From positions 806,001 to 870,000 of the forward strand of contig NZ_CP078091.1 in NCBI RefSeq assembly GCF_025917005.1: a DNA stretch of 64,000 bases, in the 5' to 3' direction. The first letter of the stretch is position 1. Each line of letters opens with the position of its first letter. Of the stretch, positions 1-9,248 are shown one piece after another. This stretch comes from Porphyrobacter sp. ULC335. GTDB taxonomy: Bacteria > Pseudomonadota > Alphaproteobacteria > Sphingomonadales > Sphingomonadaceae. A model generated the notes under the pieces. It saw only the letters and a list, made by a program, of their open reading frames with translations. It did not search any database and was not told the origin of the DNA. The position numbers were made by a program, and so were the translations under genes.

Positions 1-277
1 CGCCGAGAGAGAGCCCGATGCGCCGCTCGTTCCAGCGCGCATCGTCGGCGCGGCGGAGCGCGGCAAATTCTCCCGCCGCCGCACGCTGGCGCACCATCAG
101 TTCGATGCGCGGTTCGGTTTCCTCGGCACGGGGCGAGTGACCCAGCGGCACGGTTAACGCGATCTGCGCCTGCGCTTCGCCCTGCTGCTGGTTCCAAGGG
201 TCCGCTGCGACTTGCGCCTGCGCGGGTTGAGACAGGACTACGGCAACCAGGCTCGCAGCAGTGATTAAGTGTTTCAT
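1..277 (-). CDS. Secreted protein of unknown function (3' part outside window)
   Basis: The gene reads leftwards from an ATG at 277 and runs off the left edge, so only the first 92 residues are visible. The N-terminus (MKHLITAASLVAVVLSQPAQAQ) is a clear Sec signal peptide with an AQA-type cleavage site near residue 21. The mature part is rich in Arg, Glu and Ala and predicts as helical (ELMVRQRAAAGEFAALRR). I do not recognise a family. The signal peptide and reading frame support a real gene; the function is unknown. Confidence 0.6.
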   Translation of the reverse strand, partial: MKHLITAASLVAVVLSQPAQAQVAADPWNQQQGEAQAQIALTVPLGHSPRAEETEPRIELMVRQRAAAGEFAALRRADDARWNERRIGLSLG

Positions 278-738
278 ACGGTAAAAGGCCCCCTGAATAG
301 GCCTCGGCCTCTATCGTTTGGCGGTGCCGGTACAACTTCGGCGCTGTACTAGTGCATCACACCGTACGCGCGGCCGCCCGCGATGCGTGCAAGTCTGGCG
401 CTGGCCAGCTCGAGACGCGGCCACCTGTTCAGGGGGGGGGAGGGTGGTGGCCGCGTCTCTTTCGCTGCATGCCCGGCGCGTGGCGCTGGGCAAATGACGG
501 GTCAGGACGGCCGAGCAGGGGGGGAGCTGGCCAATCCTGCCGGTCTGGCAGGCAGGCAACCGGGCCTTGTACGGCCTGTGATGCCGGGCGATGTACCACT
601 TCAGATAACACCGGATGGAGAGGAGGTCCGGTGCGGCATCGCTTGATGGGCAAGTGGGATTGCGCGGAAGTGATTTCAAATGCGAAAACGCCAAGGCGAG
701 TTGCGCAATATGCAACAACTTAACATGCATTGCACGCA
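278..738. other. Intergenic stretch without a convincing gene
   Basis: About 460 bases between the left-edge secreted protein and the UrcA terminator. Several frames stay open because of GC content, but none has a family-like sequence or a good ribosome binding site. A run of nine G's lies near 430. A short inverted repeat, GTTGC-N7-GCAAC, lies near 700. I see no RNA gene. Confidence 0.4.
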
Positions 739-770
739 AAACGGCCGCCGGATCGCTCCGGCGGCCGTTT
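739..770 (-). terminator. Rho-independent terminator of the UrcA gene
   Basis: A perfect 14-bp stem (arms 739-752 and 757-770, each reading AAACGGCCGCCGGA or its complement) with a four-base loop lies 23 bases after the stop of the leftward UrcA gene. On the minus strand it ends in a short T run. Position and shape fit a terminator. Confidence 0.75.
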
Positions 771-793
771 GCATTTCAAAGGCTTGGCGTCGC

Positions 794-1114
794 TCAGTTG
801 GCGGCGACGGTGCGGCCGCTGCGCGCTTCGAGTGCGGCAACCCGCTCGACTTCGGCGAGCGCGGCGGTGCGGGCATCGGCCATGCACTTGCCGTCAACCG
901 ACGGGCGGCCATGCGTGTAGCGCGATGCGTTGTCGAGCGTGCAGGCCTTGCGCAGGCGGGCTTCGATGCGCGCTTCGATCGCGGCACGGCCTTCGGGGGT
1001 GGTCACGTCGACGTCGCCATAGGCGATGCGCACGGTGACGGTTTCTTCAGCAGGCGCAGCAACAGCGGGAGCGGCCACGGCGGTGAGGGCGATCAGGGGG
1101 AGAAGGAAACGCAT
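794..1114 (-). CDS. UrcA family protein
   Basis: A 106-residue exported protein. Residues 1-20 form a signal peptide (MRFLLPLIALTAVAAPAVAA). The mature part has the UrcA pattern: an early beta segment (VTVRIAYGDVDVTTPEGRAAIEARI), then helices carrying two conserved cysteines (RKAC at residue 58 and GKC at 77). UrcA proteins are small periplasmic proteins of unknown role, frequent in Sphingomonadales and Caulobacterales. The ATG at 1114 directly precedes the signal peptide; further upstream in-frame starts would place non-signal sequence in front of it. Confidence 0.85.
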   Translation of the reverse strand: MRFLLPLIALTAVAAPAVAAPAEETVTVRIAYGDVDVTTPEGRAAIEARIEARLRKACTLDNASRYTHGRPSVDGKCMADARTAALAEVERVAALEARSGRTVAAN

Positions 1115-1190
1115 GGGAGATACTCCGAAAGAATGAGAGAGGGTTTCGGGACAGGTGATGCCGCTGACCGGCATTCGGTTGCTCTTTGAA

Positions 1191-1213
1191 ACTCTGGTGC
1201 AGTGCACAAGAGT
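1191..1213. promoter_or_regulatory. 23-bp near-perfect palindrome, possible operator
   Basis: Two 11-base arms (ACTCTGGTGCA and TGCACAAGAGT) flank one central base, with a single mismatched pair. It lies 77 bases upstream of the UrcA start and about 170 bases upstream of guaA, in the divergent intergenic region. A dimeric repressor site is plausible. No regulator can be named. Confidence 0.4.
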
Positions 1214-1385
1214 TATGTGCAAATGCGAAATGCGCGAAATTGGTTCCAAAGATTGCAACGCTTGTCGCGCGATTTTTCGGGAACCCTATGGAATCGCAGG
1301 AGGATTTTTACGCTGCATTGCAAAATTGATGGATCGCGGTGCGGCGATGCTGGACAGGCGCGGGCGCGCTCCTTAATCCGCCGCC

Positions 1386-2987
1386 ATGAGCGCGCACCCT
1401 TTGCAGCCCCTTTCGGGCGATTCCGCTGTCTCCGATTCCATCCTGATCGTCGATTTCGGCTCTCAGGTGACCCAGCTGATCGCGCGCCGCGTGCGCGAGG
1501 CCGGGGTCTATTCCGAAATCGCGCCCTTCACTCAGGCCGAAGCCGCGTTCCGGCGGATGCAGCCCAAGGGCATCATCCTGTCAGGCTCCCCCGCGAGCGT
1601 GCCGGAAGACGGCAGCCCCCGCGCGCCGCAGGCGCTGTTCGAGGCGGGCGTGCCGATCCTCGGCATCTGTTACGGCCAGCAGGTGATGACCCACCAGCTC
1701 GGCGGCGAAGTGCGCCCCGGCCACGAAACCGGCGAAGGCGGCGAATTCGGCCGCGCGTTCCTCACCGTCACCTCGGAATGCACCTTGTTCAACGGCCTCT
1801 GGGACGTGGGCGAGCGGTATCAGGTGTGGATGAGCCATGGCGACAAGGTCACCTCCTTCGCGCCCGGATTCGAGATTGTCGCCACCTCCGATGGCGCGCC
1901 CTTTGCGGTGATCGCGGACGAGGCGCGGCGCTTTTACGGCACCCAGTTCCACCCCGAAGTCGTCCACACGCCCGATGGCGCGCGGTTGATCGCCAACTTC
2001 GTGCGCCACGTGTGCGGGCTGGCGGGTGACTGGACCATGGCCGAATTCCGCCAGACCAAGATCGCCGAGATCCGCGCGCAGGTCGGCGACAAGCGCGTGA
2101 TCTGCGGCCTTTCGGGCGGGGTCGATTCGGCGGTCGCAGCGGTGCTGATCCACGAGGCGATCGGCGACCAGCTGACCTGCGTGTTCGTCGACCACGGGTT
2201 GATGCGGATGAACGAGGCCGAACAGGTCGTCACCCTGTTCCGCGACCATTACAATATCCCGCTGGTGCACGTGGAGGCCGAAGAGCTGTTCCTTGGCGGC
2301 CTGGCCGGCCTCACCGACCCCGAAGCCAAGCGCAAGTTCATCGGCAAGACCTTCATCGACGTGTTCGAGGAAGAGGCGCGCAAGATCGGCGGGGCGGAGT
2401 TCCTCGCGCAGGGCACACTCTATCCCGATGTGATCGAATCTGTCTCCTTCACCGGCGGGCCGAGCGTCACGATCAAGAGCCACCACAATGTCGGCGGCCT
2501 GCCCGAACGCATGGACATGAAGCTGGTCGAGCCGCTGCGCGAATTGTTCAAGGACGAGGTGCGCGATCTGGGTCGCGAACTTGGCCTTCCCGATGCCTTC
2601 GTCGGCCGCCATCCGTTCCCCGGCCCCGGCCTTGCCATCCGCATTCCCGGTGAAGTCACCAAGGAACGCTGCGACATCCTGAGGAAGGCCGATGCGGTCT
2701 ATCTCGAAGAAATCCGCAATGCGGGCCTCTATGACGCGATCTGGCAGGCCTTCGCGGTGCTGCTGCCGGTCAAGACGGTGGGCGTGATGGGCGACGGGCG
2801 CACTTACGATTCGGTTTGCGCTCTGCGCGCCGTGACCTCGACTGACGGGATGACCGCGGATGTCTTCCCCTTCGACGCCGGTTTCCTGACCCGCGTTGCC
2901 ACCCGCATCGTCAACGAGGTCAAGGGCATCAACCGCGTGGTTTACGACTACACGTCGAAGCCGCCGGGGACGATCGAGTGGGAGTGA
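1386..2987 (+). CDS. guaA: GMP synthase (glutamine-hydrolysing)
   Basis: Converts XMP, ATP and glutamine to GMP in the cytosol, the last step of guanine nucleotide synthesis. The 533-residue protein has the expected two halves. The class I glutamine amidotransferase carries the nucleophile Cys95 (GICYGQQ) and the His189/Glu191 pair (QFHPEV). The ATP pyrophosphatase domain carries the P-loop SGGVDS at 243-248. The C-terminal dimerisation domain ends with PPGTIEWE, the usual GuaA terminus. Length matches the family. The ATG at 1386 adds about 15 residues before the conserved ILIVDFGSQ strand, so a slightly later start cannot be excluded. Confidence 0.97.
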   Translation: MSAHPLQPLSGDSAVSDSILIVDFGSQVTQLIARRVREAGVYSEIAPFTQAEAAFRRMQPKGIILSGSPASVPEDGSPRAPQALFEAGVPILGICYGQQVMTHQLGGEVRPGHETGEGGEFGRAFLTVTSECTLFNGLWDVGERYQVWMSHGDKVTSFAPGFEIVATSDGAPFAVIADEARRFYGTQFHPEVVHTPDGARLIANFVRHVCGLAGDWTMAEFRQTKIAEIRAQVGDKRVICGLSGGVDSAVAAVLIHEAIGDQLTCVFVDHGLMRMNEAEQVVTLFRDHYNIPLVHVEAEELFLGGLAGLTDPEAKRKFIGKTFIDVFEEEARKIGGAEFLAQGTLYPDVIESVSFTGGPSVTIKSHHNVGGLPERMDMKLVEPLRELFKDEVRDLGRELGLPDAFVGRHPFPGPGLAIRIPGEVTKERCDILRKADAVYLEEIRNAGLYDAIWQAFAVLLPVKTVGVMGDGRTYDSVCALRAVTSTDGMTADVFPFDAGFLTRVATRIVNEVKGINRVVYDYTSKPPGTIEWE

Positions 2988-3084
2988 GGCGCAAGGCGCT
3001 GAACTCAAGAGGCTCTTCCCGCAGCGCTGCAAATCGCATATCGCTGGCCGCCGCATTCTTTGCACGAGAGGCCGCCAAATCGTG

Positions 3085-3726
3085 ATGCCGAACCTTCGCA
3101 CACTCCCTCTGGCAGCCCTCATCGCTCTGGGCCTTGCTGCCTGCGCCGAACAGCCGGCCGCTGCGCCCACCGGCGAGGCGACCGCGCCTGCCCCGCTGAC
3201 CGAAGGCACATGGGCGCTCGATCCGGCGGGGTCGCGGCTCAGCTATGTTTCGATCAAGGCGGGCGAGTTGGCCGAGCCCAACCGCTTCGACCGGATCAGC
3301 GGCAGCGTCGCGCCCGATGGCACGGCGAGCCTCGATATCGACCTGTCCTCGGTCAACACCGGGGTCGAGATCCGCGATGAACGGATGCGCGAGATCTTCT
3401 TCGGCGTGGGCGAAAACCCCAAGGCGACGGTGACGGCAAAGCTGGACCCGGCGGCCTTTGCCGGGTTGGCGGTCGGCCAGTCGCTGACCCGCCCCTTGAA
3501 GGCGAGCGTGATGATCAAGGGCGCGACCGGCGAGATCGAGACCGCCGTGATGGTCACCCGCGTCACCGCCGACCGCGTGATGGTGGTGCCGACCGCGCCG
3601 GTCATCATCTCCACCGACATGTTCGGCCTGACCGACGAATTGGGCGAATTGCGCGCGCTGGCGCAGCTTCCCTCGATCACGCCGGCCGTGCCGGTGACCT
3701 TCACGCTTACCTTCAGGCGCGGCTGA
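3085..3726 (+). CDS. YceI family lipoprotein
   Basis: A 213-residue exported protein. Residues 1-20 are a lipoprotein signal with lipobox LAAC (Cys20). A Pro/Ala-rich spacer follows, then a YceI domain from about residue 40 (GTWALDPAGSRLSYVSIKAG), including the pattern of beta strands with DERMREIFFG. YceI proteins are beta-barrel lipocalin-like binders of long-chain isoprenoid lipids, made in the periplasm. It follows guaA by about 100 bases and is likely transcribed independently. The ATG at 3085 is chosen because it begins the signal peptide; longer frames upstream lie inside guaA. Confidence 0.85.
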   Translation: MPNLRTLPLAALIALGLAACAEQPAAAPTGEATAPAPLTEGTWALDPAGSRLSYVSIKAGELAEPNRFDRISGSVAPDGTASLDIDLSSVNTGVEIRDERMREIFFGVGENPKATVTAKLDPAAFAGLAVGQSLTRPLKASVMIKGATGEIETAVMVTRVTADRVMVVPTAPVIISTDMFGLTDELGELRALAQLPSITPAVPVTFTLTFRRG

Positions 3727-3838
3727 CGCTACGGCGCGCGCGATCCGGCCAAATCCTCCCCAAAAGCAGGCTTGAAAGCGGACGCCAACTCGGCTTGTCT
3801 GCCCCGCAAACACAGCTTTGCACGGGAGAGACCACGCC

Positions 3839-4813
3839 ATGAAGACCGCGATCACCGAAATGTTCGGCATCCAGCACCCCATCATTCAAGGGGGGATGCA
3901 CTATGTCGGGTTCGCCGAGATGGCCGCGGCTGTCTCCAACGCGGGGGGCCTCGGGATCATCACCGGCCTCACGCAGGGCACGCCCGAAAAGCTGGCGAAT
4001 GAAATCGCGCGCTGCAAGGACATGACCGACAAGCCCTTCGGCGTGAACCTCACCATCCTGCCCACGCTGACCCCGCCCGATTATCCGGGCCTTGTGAAGG
4101 CGGTGATCGAAGGCGGGGTGAAGGTGGTGGAAACCGCCGGGCGCAATCCGGTCGATCTGCTGCCGCCGCTCAAGGATGCGGGGATCAAGGTGATCCACAA
4201 GTGCACTTCCGTGCGCCACTCGCTGAAGGCGCAGGACATCGGCTGCGATGCGGTGAGCGTTGACGGGTTCGAATGCGGCGGCCACCCGGGCGAGGATGAC
4301 GTGCCCAATTTCATTCTGCTGCCGCGCGCGGCGGACGAGCTGGAAATCCCGTTCGTCTCCAGCGGCGGCATGGCTGACGGGCGCAGTCTGGTCGCCAGCC
4401 TCGCCATGGGTGCGCAGGGGATGAACATGGGCACCCGCTTCATCGCCACCAAGGAAGCCCCGGTGCACGAGAACGTGAAGCAGGCGATTCTGGCGGCAAG
4501 TGAACTCGACACGCGGCTGGTGATGCGCCCGCTGCGCAATACCGAACGCGTGCTCAACAACGCGGCGGTCGAGCGCCTGATCCTCAAGGAGAAGGAGCTG
4601 GGCGATACCATCACCATTCAGGATATCCTGCCCGAGGTTGCCGGGGTTTACCCGAAGATCATGACCGAAGGCACGATGGACGCGGGCGCGTGGAGCTGCG
4701 GCATGGTGGCCGGGCTGATCCACGATATCCCGACCTGTCAGGAACTTATCGACCGGATCATGCTCCAGGCCGAGGAAATCATCGCCCGTATGCAGGCCAT
4801 GGCGCGAGCCTGA
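3839..4813 (+). CDS. Nitronate monooxygenase (2-nitropropane dioxygenase family)
   Basis: An FMN-dependent TIM-barrel oxygenase that oxidises nitronates to carbonyl compounds and nitrite, probably as detoxification. The 324-residue protein shows the family hallmarks: PIIQGGMHYVG at the N-terminus, the GFECGGHPGE segment containing the conserved active-site histidine, and the phosphate-binding SSGGMADGRSL plus GAQGMNMGTRF motifs. A GGGAGAG-like purine stretch precedes the ATG at 3839. Some family members act on other substrates (enoyl reduction), so the exact substrate is not certain. Confidence 0.9.
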   Translation: MKTAITEMFGIQHPIIQGGMHYVGFAEMAAAVSNAGGLGIITGLTQGTPEKLANEIARCKDMTDKPFGVNLTILPTLTPPDYPGLVKAVIEGGVKVVETAGRNPVDLLPPLKDAGIKVIHKCTSVRHSLKAQDIGCDAVSVDGFECGGHPGEDDVPNFILLPRAADELEIPFVSSGGMADGRSLVASLAMGAQGMNMGTRFIATKEAPVHENVKQAILAASELDTRLVMRPLRNTERVLNNAAVERLILKEKELGDTITIQDILPEVAGVYPKIMTEGTMDAGAWSCGMVAGLIHDIPTCQELIDRIMLQAEEIIARMQAMARA

Positions 4814-4993
4814 AACGCTTTGTCCGGGGACAAGACATAAGGGCGAATCCCTAGGTAAACCCCCGCATTCTCTCCAATGCCGCCCTGCGGCACGATGCGC
4901 CTTGCGCCATGCCGATTCTCGGGACGCGCGCGCGCGGATCATTGCCCGGTAGGCTAAGCGATGCCACCCGGACGGCTTGGACGGAAGGTTGGC

Positions 4994-5428
4994 ATGGATA
5001 TCTCGGCAGGACCGGCAGCGCTGGGCGGCGTCATGATGTGCGTGGCACTGGCCGCCTGGGCGCTAGGGCGCTGGCAGGGGGGTATCTCGCCGTCCTTTGA
5101 TGCTGCCGTGCCGCAGGACGCTGAAGCCCCCGCCATGCCCGGCGAAGACGTGCAGGATGGCGCAGCGATCCCCCACCCGCATGCAGCGCAAGCCCAGCGG
5201 CAGGTGACGATGCACACCGAAGCGTCACTGGGCGAGGTTCATGCAGAAATTACCGCCTATCGCCGCGCGGAGCGGGTGCTGAACTCACTGCACGGGGCCG
5301 CGCTGGATTACAGTCTACGGCCGCATGCAGGAGATGGTGACCGCCGGGATGGTGACAGCGGCCCCTTGCTGGTGGCCGATGTCACGGATCAGCCCTCGCC
5401 GCCAGCCTCGGGCTTCACGCGGGTGTAG
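4994..5428 (+). CDS. Small membrane-anchored protein of unknown function
   Basis: A 144-residue frame with GC-rich third positions typical of coding DNA here. One hydrophobic segment lies near residues 8-26 (ALGGVMMCVALAAWALG), followed by a polar, Ala/Pro-rich tail; the C-terminal 30 residues look disordered. No family is recognised. It overlaps the convergent secreted-protein gene by 40 bases, which is unusual, so the true end or a frameshift near 5320 is possible. Confidence is limited. Confidence 0.45.
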   Translation: MDISAGPAALGGVMMCVALAAWALGRWQGGISPSFDAAVPQDAEAPAMPGEDVQDGAAIPHPHAAQAQRQVTMHTEASLGEVHAEITAYRRAERVLNSLHGAALDYSLRPHAGDGDRRDGDSGPLLVADVTDQPSPPASGFTRV

Positions 5429-5853
5429 GGAACGAAGTCCTCGAAGAACACCGCGCCGGTGAAGATGCCGTTGAACCGGTTGATGGTGGTCATCACGTCC
5501 AGCCGGCACAGCTCGGTGCCGTTGAAACGGTTGGTGACCAGCGCGTCATTATCATTGATCTGGTCCGGATCGCGGGTGCGCTGGACATAGATCGTGTTGC
5601 CCGAACCATAGACATAGGCGACGCCATCGATGGTCTGCATCCGCACATTCGGCAGCGTGCGAATGCAGCGCGTGGGCTCTCCGGCAACCCGCCCTTCAAG
5701 CAGTTTGGCGAGGCGCAGTTCGCCCTTGGTCGGCGGCGGGGGAACATCCGTGCTGACGTCGGCCTGCGGCGCATCGGCAGCAAGCGGCGCGATCGGCAGG
5801 CCAGTCAGTGCCAGCGGCAGGGCGGCGGTAAGGGCAAGGCGGAAACGGTTCAT
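5389..5853 (-). CDS. Exported protein of unknown function
   Basis: A 154-residue protein with a Sec signal peptide (residues 1-26, ending PLAADA). The mature part has a KGELRLAKLLEGR helix, then two cysteines (PTRCIRTLP and TELCRLD) with beta-like segments between them (GVAYVYGSGNTIYVQRT). Small secreted proteins of this layout are common in Erythrobacteraceae; I do not recognise a named family. The start at 5853 opens the signal peptide; an in-frame ATG 39 bases upstream would only add a basic extension. Confidence 0.75.
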   Translation of the reverse strand: MNRFRLALTAALPLALTGLPIAPLAADAPQADVSTDVPPPPTKGELRLAKLLEGRVAGEPTRCIRTLPNVRMQTIDGVAYVYGSGNTIYVQRTRDPDQINDNDALVTNRFNGTELCRLDVMTTINRFNGIFTGAVFFEDFVPYTRVKPEAGGEG

Positions 5854-5928
5854 GGCGTGATCCTTTCGAATCGTGATGCCGCACTTGGCCACACCGCGCC
5901 TTAACCGAGGCTGAGCGCGGGTGCCCTG

Positions 5929-6189
5929 TCAGGCGCGCGCGTTGCTCGCACCCGATGCGATATCGGGCAGCTCCGCCTGATCCGCGCCATCGGCAGGGCC
6001 GCCGCGCAGCACGAAGCGGCGGTCGCAATAGCCGCAGTCGACATAGCCATGCTCGTCGATCTCGAGGAACACGCGCGGATGGCCCAGCGCCGCCGGGCGA
6101 TATCCCGCGCCGCCGCGGATGCCGCTGGCCCCGTCGCACGAGACGCGGCGGGTATCGACGATCATGACTTCAGGAGGAGGAATGCTCAT
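5929..6189 (-). CDS. CHCC zinc-finger domain protein (NDUFS6-like)
   Basis: An 86-residue protein with the zf-CHCC signature HPRVFLEI...VDCGYCDRRFVL, a His and a Cys-x2-Cys that bind zinc. The family is homologous to the mitochondrial complex I subunit NDUFS6 and is widely kept in alphaproteobacteria, where it is thought to assist or form part of NADH dehydrogenase. A strong purine-rich site lies just upstream of the ATG at 6189. It is divergent from the ABC ATPase gene (73 bases apart). Confidence 0.85.
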   Translation of the reverse strand: MSIPPPEVMIVDTRRVSCDGASGIRGGAGYRPAALGHPRVFLEIDEHGYVDCGYCDRRFVLRGGPADGADQAELPDIASGASNARA

Positions 6190-6261
6190 GCGCCTGCCGA
6201 TACAGGCAGCTCTGCGCGAGTTCAATTGCCTTTGCGGCCTGCCTTGCCTAGGCGTGCCCCC

Positions 6262-7227
6262 ATGTACCCGACGCCAGCCGAGCCCGCCATCCGCATCGAA
6301 AACCTCGCCAAGCGCTACGCCCCTGCCAAGGGGGCCAACGGGACCATGACCGAAGGCAAGCTGGCGCTGGGCGGCGTCAGCTTCGATGTGCCGGAGGGTT
6401 CGATCTTTGGGCTGCTCGGCCCCAATGGCGCGGGCAAATCGACGCTGATCAACGTTCTGGCGGGGCTGGTCACCAAGACCAGCGGCACCGCCGAGATCTG
6501 GGGCTTCGATATCGACCGCGACCGGCGCAATGCCAGCCGTTCGATCGGGATCGTGCCGCAGGAGATCGTGTTCGATCCCTTCTTCACGCCGTTCGAGGTG
6601 CTGGAGAATCAGGCGGGCTTCTACGGCATCACCGCCGCCCTGCGCCGCAGCGAGGCGCTGCTCGAAGCGGTGCGGCTGGCCGACAAGCGCAATGCCTATG
6701 CCCGCACGCTGTCGGGCGGGATGAAGCGGCGGCTGCTGGTCGCCAAGGCGATGGTGCATTCCCCGCCGATCCTGGTGCTGGATGAGCCGACCGCCGGGGT
6801 CGATGTCGATCTGCGCCGCCAATTGTGGGAGCTGGTCAGCGAACTGAACCGCGACGGCGTGACCGTGGTGCTCACCACCCACTACCTCGAAGAGGCCGAA
6901 GAGCTGTGTGACCGCATCGCGATCATCAATCACGGCAAGCTGATCGCCAACAAGCCGACCCGCGAGCTGGTCGAAATGGCGCGCGAGAAGATCGTCGCCG
7001 TCACCGCCGCCGCCGATCTGACCGCCGCACCCGCACACGAAGCCTTCGCCAAGGTCGAATGGGACGGCGCGCGCGCGGTCGAAGTGACCTATGACAAGGA
7101 TCGCCTCAGCGCCGGTCAGGTGCTCGCGATCCTCCAAGGCGAGGGCCTCACCATCGAGGATGTCACCACCCGCGAAGCCGACCTGGAAGATGTCTTCGTG
7201 CAGCTGACGGGCGCTGCCGACGGTTAA
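6262..7227 (+). CDS. ABC transporter ATP-binding protein
   Basis: A 321-residue cytosolic ATPase subunit. It has Walker A GPNGAGKST (residues 53-61), the signature LSGGMKRRLLVAKAM, Walker B ILVLDEPTAGVD and the switch histidine (TTHYLEEAEEL). Sequence and the long C-terminal extension resemble the CcmA/DrrA/NodI group, which works with ABC-2 type permeases in export. No permease gene is adjacent in this window, so the partner must be encoded elsewhere. The start at 6262 precedes the conserved IRIENLAKRY strand. Confidence 0.9.
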   Translation: MYPTPAEPAIRIENLAKRYAPAKGANGTMTEGKLALGGVSFDVPEGSIFGLLGPNGAGKSTLINVLAGLVTKTSGTAEIWGFDIDRDRRNASRSIGIVPQEIVFDPFFTPFEVLENQAGFYGITAALRRSEALLEAVRLADKRNAYARTLSGGMKRRLLVAKAMVHSPPILVLDEPTAGVDVDLRRQLWELVSELNRDGVTVVLTTHYLEEAEELCDRIAIINHGKLIANKPTRELVEMAREKIVAVTAAADLTAAPAHEAFAKVEWDGARAVEVTYDKDRLSAGQVLAILQGEGLTIEDVTTREADLEDVFVQLTGAADG

Positions 7228-7412
7228 CCGACGGAGCTATCGGCCTCGGGATCGGCGGGTATGTGCTTGCGCCATTTGCGACGGCTCATCCGGATGATCG
7301 TCGTGCCGCAATGGCGGCATTCTCCGACATAGGTGACCCCGTCCCACTTCACGTCGCGGCGAAGGGGATCGTGCCGGTTGAACAGACATGCGAGGCGAGA
7401 GACTAAAGACAT
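7224..7412 (-). CDS. Small protein with a C-x2-C zinc-ribbon-like motif
   Basis: A 62-residue basic protein: MSLVSRLACLFNRHDPLRRD, then a GECRHCGTTIIR knuckle and an RRKWRKH tail. The single CxxC next to His residues suggests a small metal-binding or nucleic-acid-binding protein. It overlaps the convergent ABC ATPase gene by four bases. No named family is recognised. Confidence 0.6.
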   Translation of the reverse strand: MSLVSRLACLFNRHDPLRRDVKWDGVTYVGECRHCGTTIIRMSRRKWRKHIPADPEADSSVG

Positions 7413-7631
7413 CGACCAAACCGCCTGAGTGAGAGGATAGGCAATGCGACTTTCCGGGGCCCACACTCCGCCCGCCTTCGGGTCGGGATGCGCGACGGCG
7501 GATCATTAGCGGCACCGCGCGCGAAGACATAGGAAAAACAACCTATGTCAATTTTGCCGGAGGCTGGGGCTGCCGCCCTCACCTGCGCGCTCACCCTTGC
7601 TCAGGTTGCAAATGCGCGGCATGGCGCAGAC

Positions 7632-9248
7632 ATGGCGATTGAGAACGCAGTGCGACAGCCACATAACACTCTGGCGCATGATGTGCTGGTGATCGGATCG
7701 GGTGCGGCGGGGCTGACCGCGGCGCTGGCGCTGGCCGAGGAACGGCGGGTGCTGGTGCTGGCCAAGGGCTCGCTCACCGGTGGGTCGACCGCCTGGGCGC
7801 AGGGCGGGATCGCCGCCGTGCTCGATACGGGCGACACCTTCGACAATCACGTGCGCGACACGATGGTCGCAGGCGCGGGGCTGAACGACCTTGCCACCGT
7901 CGAGTTCGTGATCGAGCGTGCGCCGCAGTCGATCGACCGGCTGTGCGAGCTTGGCGTGCCGTTCAACCGCGATGCGGACAGCCTGCACCTGACCCGCGAG
8001 GGCGGCCATTCGCACCGCCGGATCGTCCATGTCGATGACGCCACCGGCTGGGCGGTGCAATCGGCGCTGGTCAAGGCGGCCGAGGCCCACCCCAACATCA
8101 CCCTGCTGCCGGGGCGCACCTGCATCGACTTCATCACTGATCGCCACCGTGAGCAGTTCTCTGCCGCTGGCCGCGTGTGGGGGGTCTATGCGCTCGACGA
8201 GGCAACCGGGCGGGTCGAACGTCATGTCGCCCGCGCCACGATCCTCGCCACGGGAGGCGCCGGACGCGTCTACCAGTTCTCCACCGCCCCGCGCGGCGCG
8301 ACGGGGGACGGGATCGCGATGGCATGGCGGGCAGGCGCGCGCGTCTCCAACATGGAGATGATGCAGTTCCACCCGACCTGCCTCTACAATCTCGACGTGA
8401 AGAACTTCCTCATCACCGAAGCCGTCCGCGGCGAGGGCGGGCATCTGCTCCACCCCGAAACCGGCCGCCGCTTCATGGTCGATTATGACCCCGAGCGGAT
8501 GGAGCTTGCGCCTCGTGATGTGGTGGCGAGAGCGATTGACGACCAGATCAAGCGCTTCGGCCTCGATTACGTCCACCTCGATATCAGCCATCAGCCGGCC
8601 GAGTTCGTGAAGGGGCATTTCCCGACGATCTACGACAAGCTGATGGGTCTGGGCATCGACATGACCGCCCAGCCGATCCCGGTCGTCCCCGCGCAGCACT
8701 ACACCTGCGGCGGCGTGGTGGTGGGGCTGGATGCGCGCACCGATGTGCCGGGGCTGTGGGCGGCGGGCGAATGCACTGAAAGCGGCCTCCACGGCGCAAA
8801 CCGGTTGGCATCCAACAGCCTGCTCGAATGCTTCGTGTTCGGCGAAGCGGCGGCGCAGGACATCCTCGCCCGCTGGGACACGCTGGAAGCGCCCCCTGCG
8901 ATCCTGCCGTGGGACGAAAGCCGCGTGACCGATTCCGACGAGGAAGTCGTGATCAAGCAGAACTGGACCGAAATCCGCCGCTTCATGTGGAACTACGTCG
9001 GCATCGTGCGCACCACCAAACGGCTGGAGCGCGCCGCCAGCCGAATTGAACTGCTGAAGCGCGAGGTGGAAGATTACTACGGCGCGTTCCGGGTCACTAC
9101 AGATCTGATTGAATTGAGAAATCTGTTGCAGTCAGCGGAGCTGATCGTGACGTCCGCGCTGCGCCGCAAGGAGAGCCGGGGGCTGCACTATACGCTCGAT
9201 TATCCCGAACTGGCGGATGAGCCGCGGGATACGGTGTTGGTGCCGTGA
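7632..9248 (+). CDS. nadB: L-aspartate oxidase
   Basis: An FAD enzyme that oxidises aspartate to iminoaspartate, the first step of de novo NAD synthesis. The 538-residue protein starts with the dinucleotide-binding GSGAAGLTAAL and has the substrate-site GGSTAWAQGGIAAV, the HSHRR loop, MEMMQFHPT, and the HGANRLASNSLLE motif near the FAD. Length equals E. coli NadB (540). An upstream ATG at 7545 has an AGGA about 12 bases before it and would add 29 residues, but the shorter form matches the family. nadA and nadC are not adjacent. Confidence 0.95.
   Translation: MAIENAVRQPHNTLAHDVLVIGSGAAGLTAALALAEERRVLVLAKGSLTGGSTAWAQGGIAAVLDTGDTFDNHVRDTMVAGAGLNDLATVEFVIERAPQSIDRLCELGVPFNRDADSLHLTREGGHSHRRIVHVDDATGWAVQSALVKAAEAHPNITLLPGRTCIDFITDRHREQFSAAGRVWGVYALDEATGRVERHVARATILATGGAGRVYQFSTAPRGATGDGIAMAWRAGARVSNMEMMQFHPTCLYNLDVKNFLITEAVRGEGGHLLHPETGRRFMVDYDPERMELAPRDVVARAIDDQIKRFGLDYVHLDISHQPAEFVKGHFPTIYDKLMGLGIDMTAQPIPVVPAQHYTCGGVVVGLDARTDVPGLWAAGECTESGLHGANRLASNSLLECFVFGEAAAQDILARWDTLEAPPAILPWDESRVTDSDEEVVIKQNWTEIRRFMWNYVGIVRTTKRLERAASRIELLKREVEDYYGAFRVTTDLIELRNLLQSAELIVTSALRRKESRGLHYTLDYPELADEPRDTVLVP

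Noticed and set aside
1115..1385. Riboswitch upstream of guaA
   Set aside because: I looked for purine-riboswitch conserved loops and found none. The palindrome there is better read as a protein-binding site.
1581..3209. Long minus-strand open frame over guaA (542 codons)
   Set aside because: It is the antisense shadow of guaA. Its sequence is low-complexity Ala/Arg/Gly/Asp with no domain, as expected in GC-rich DNA.
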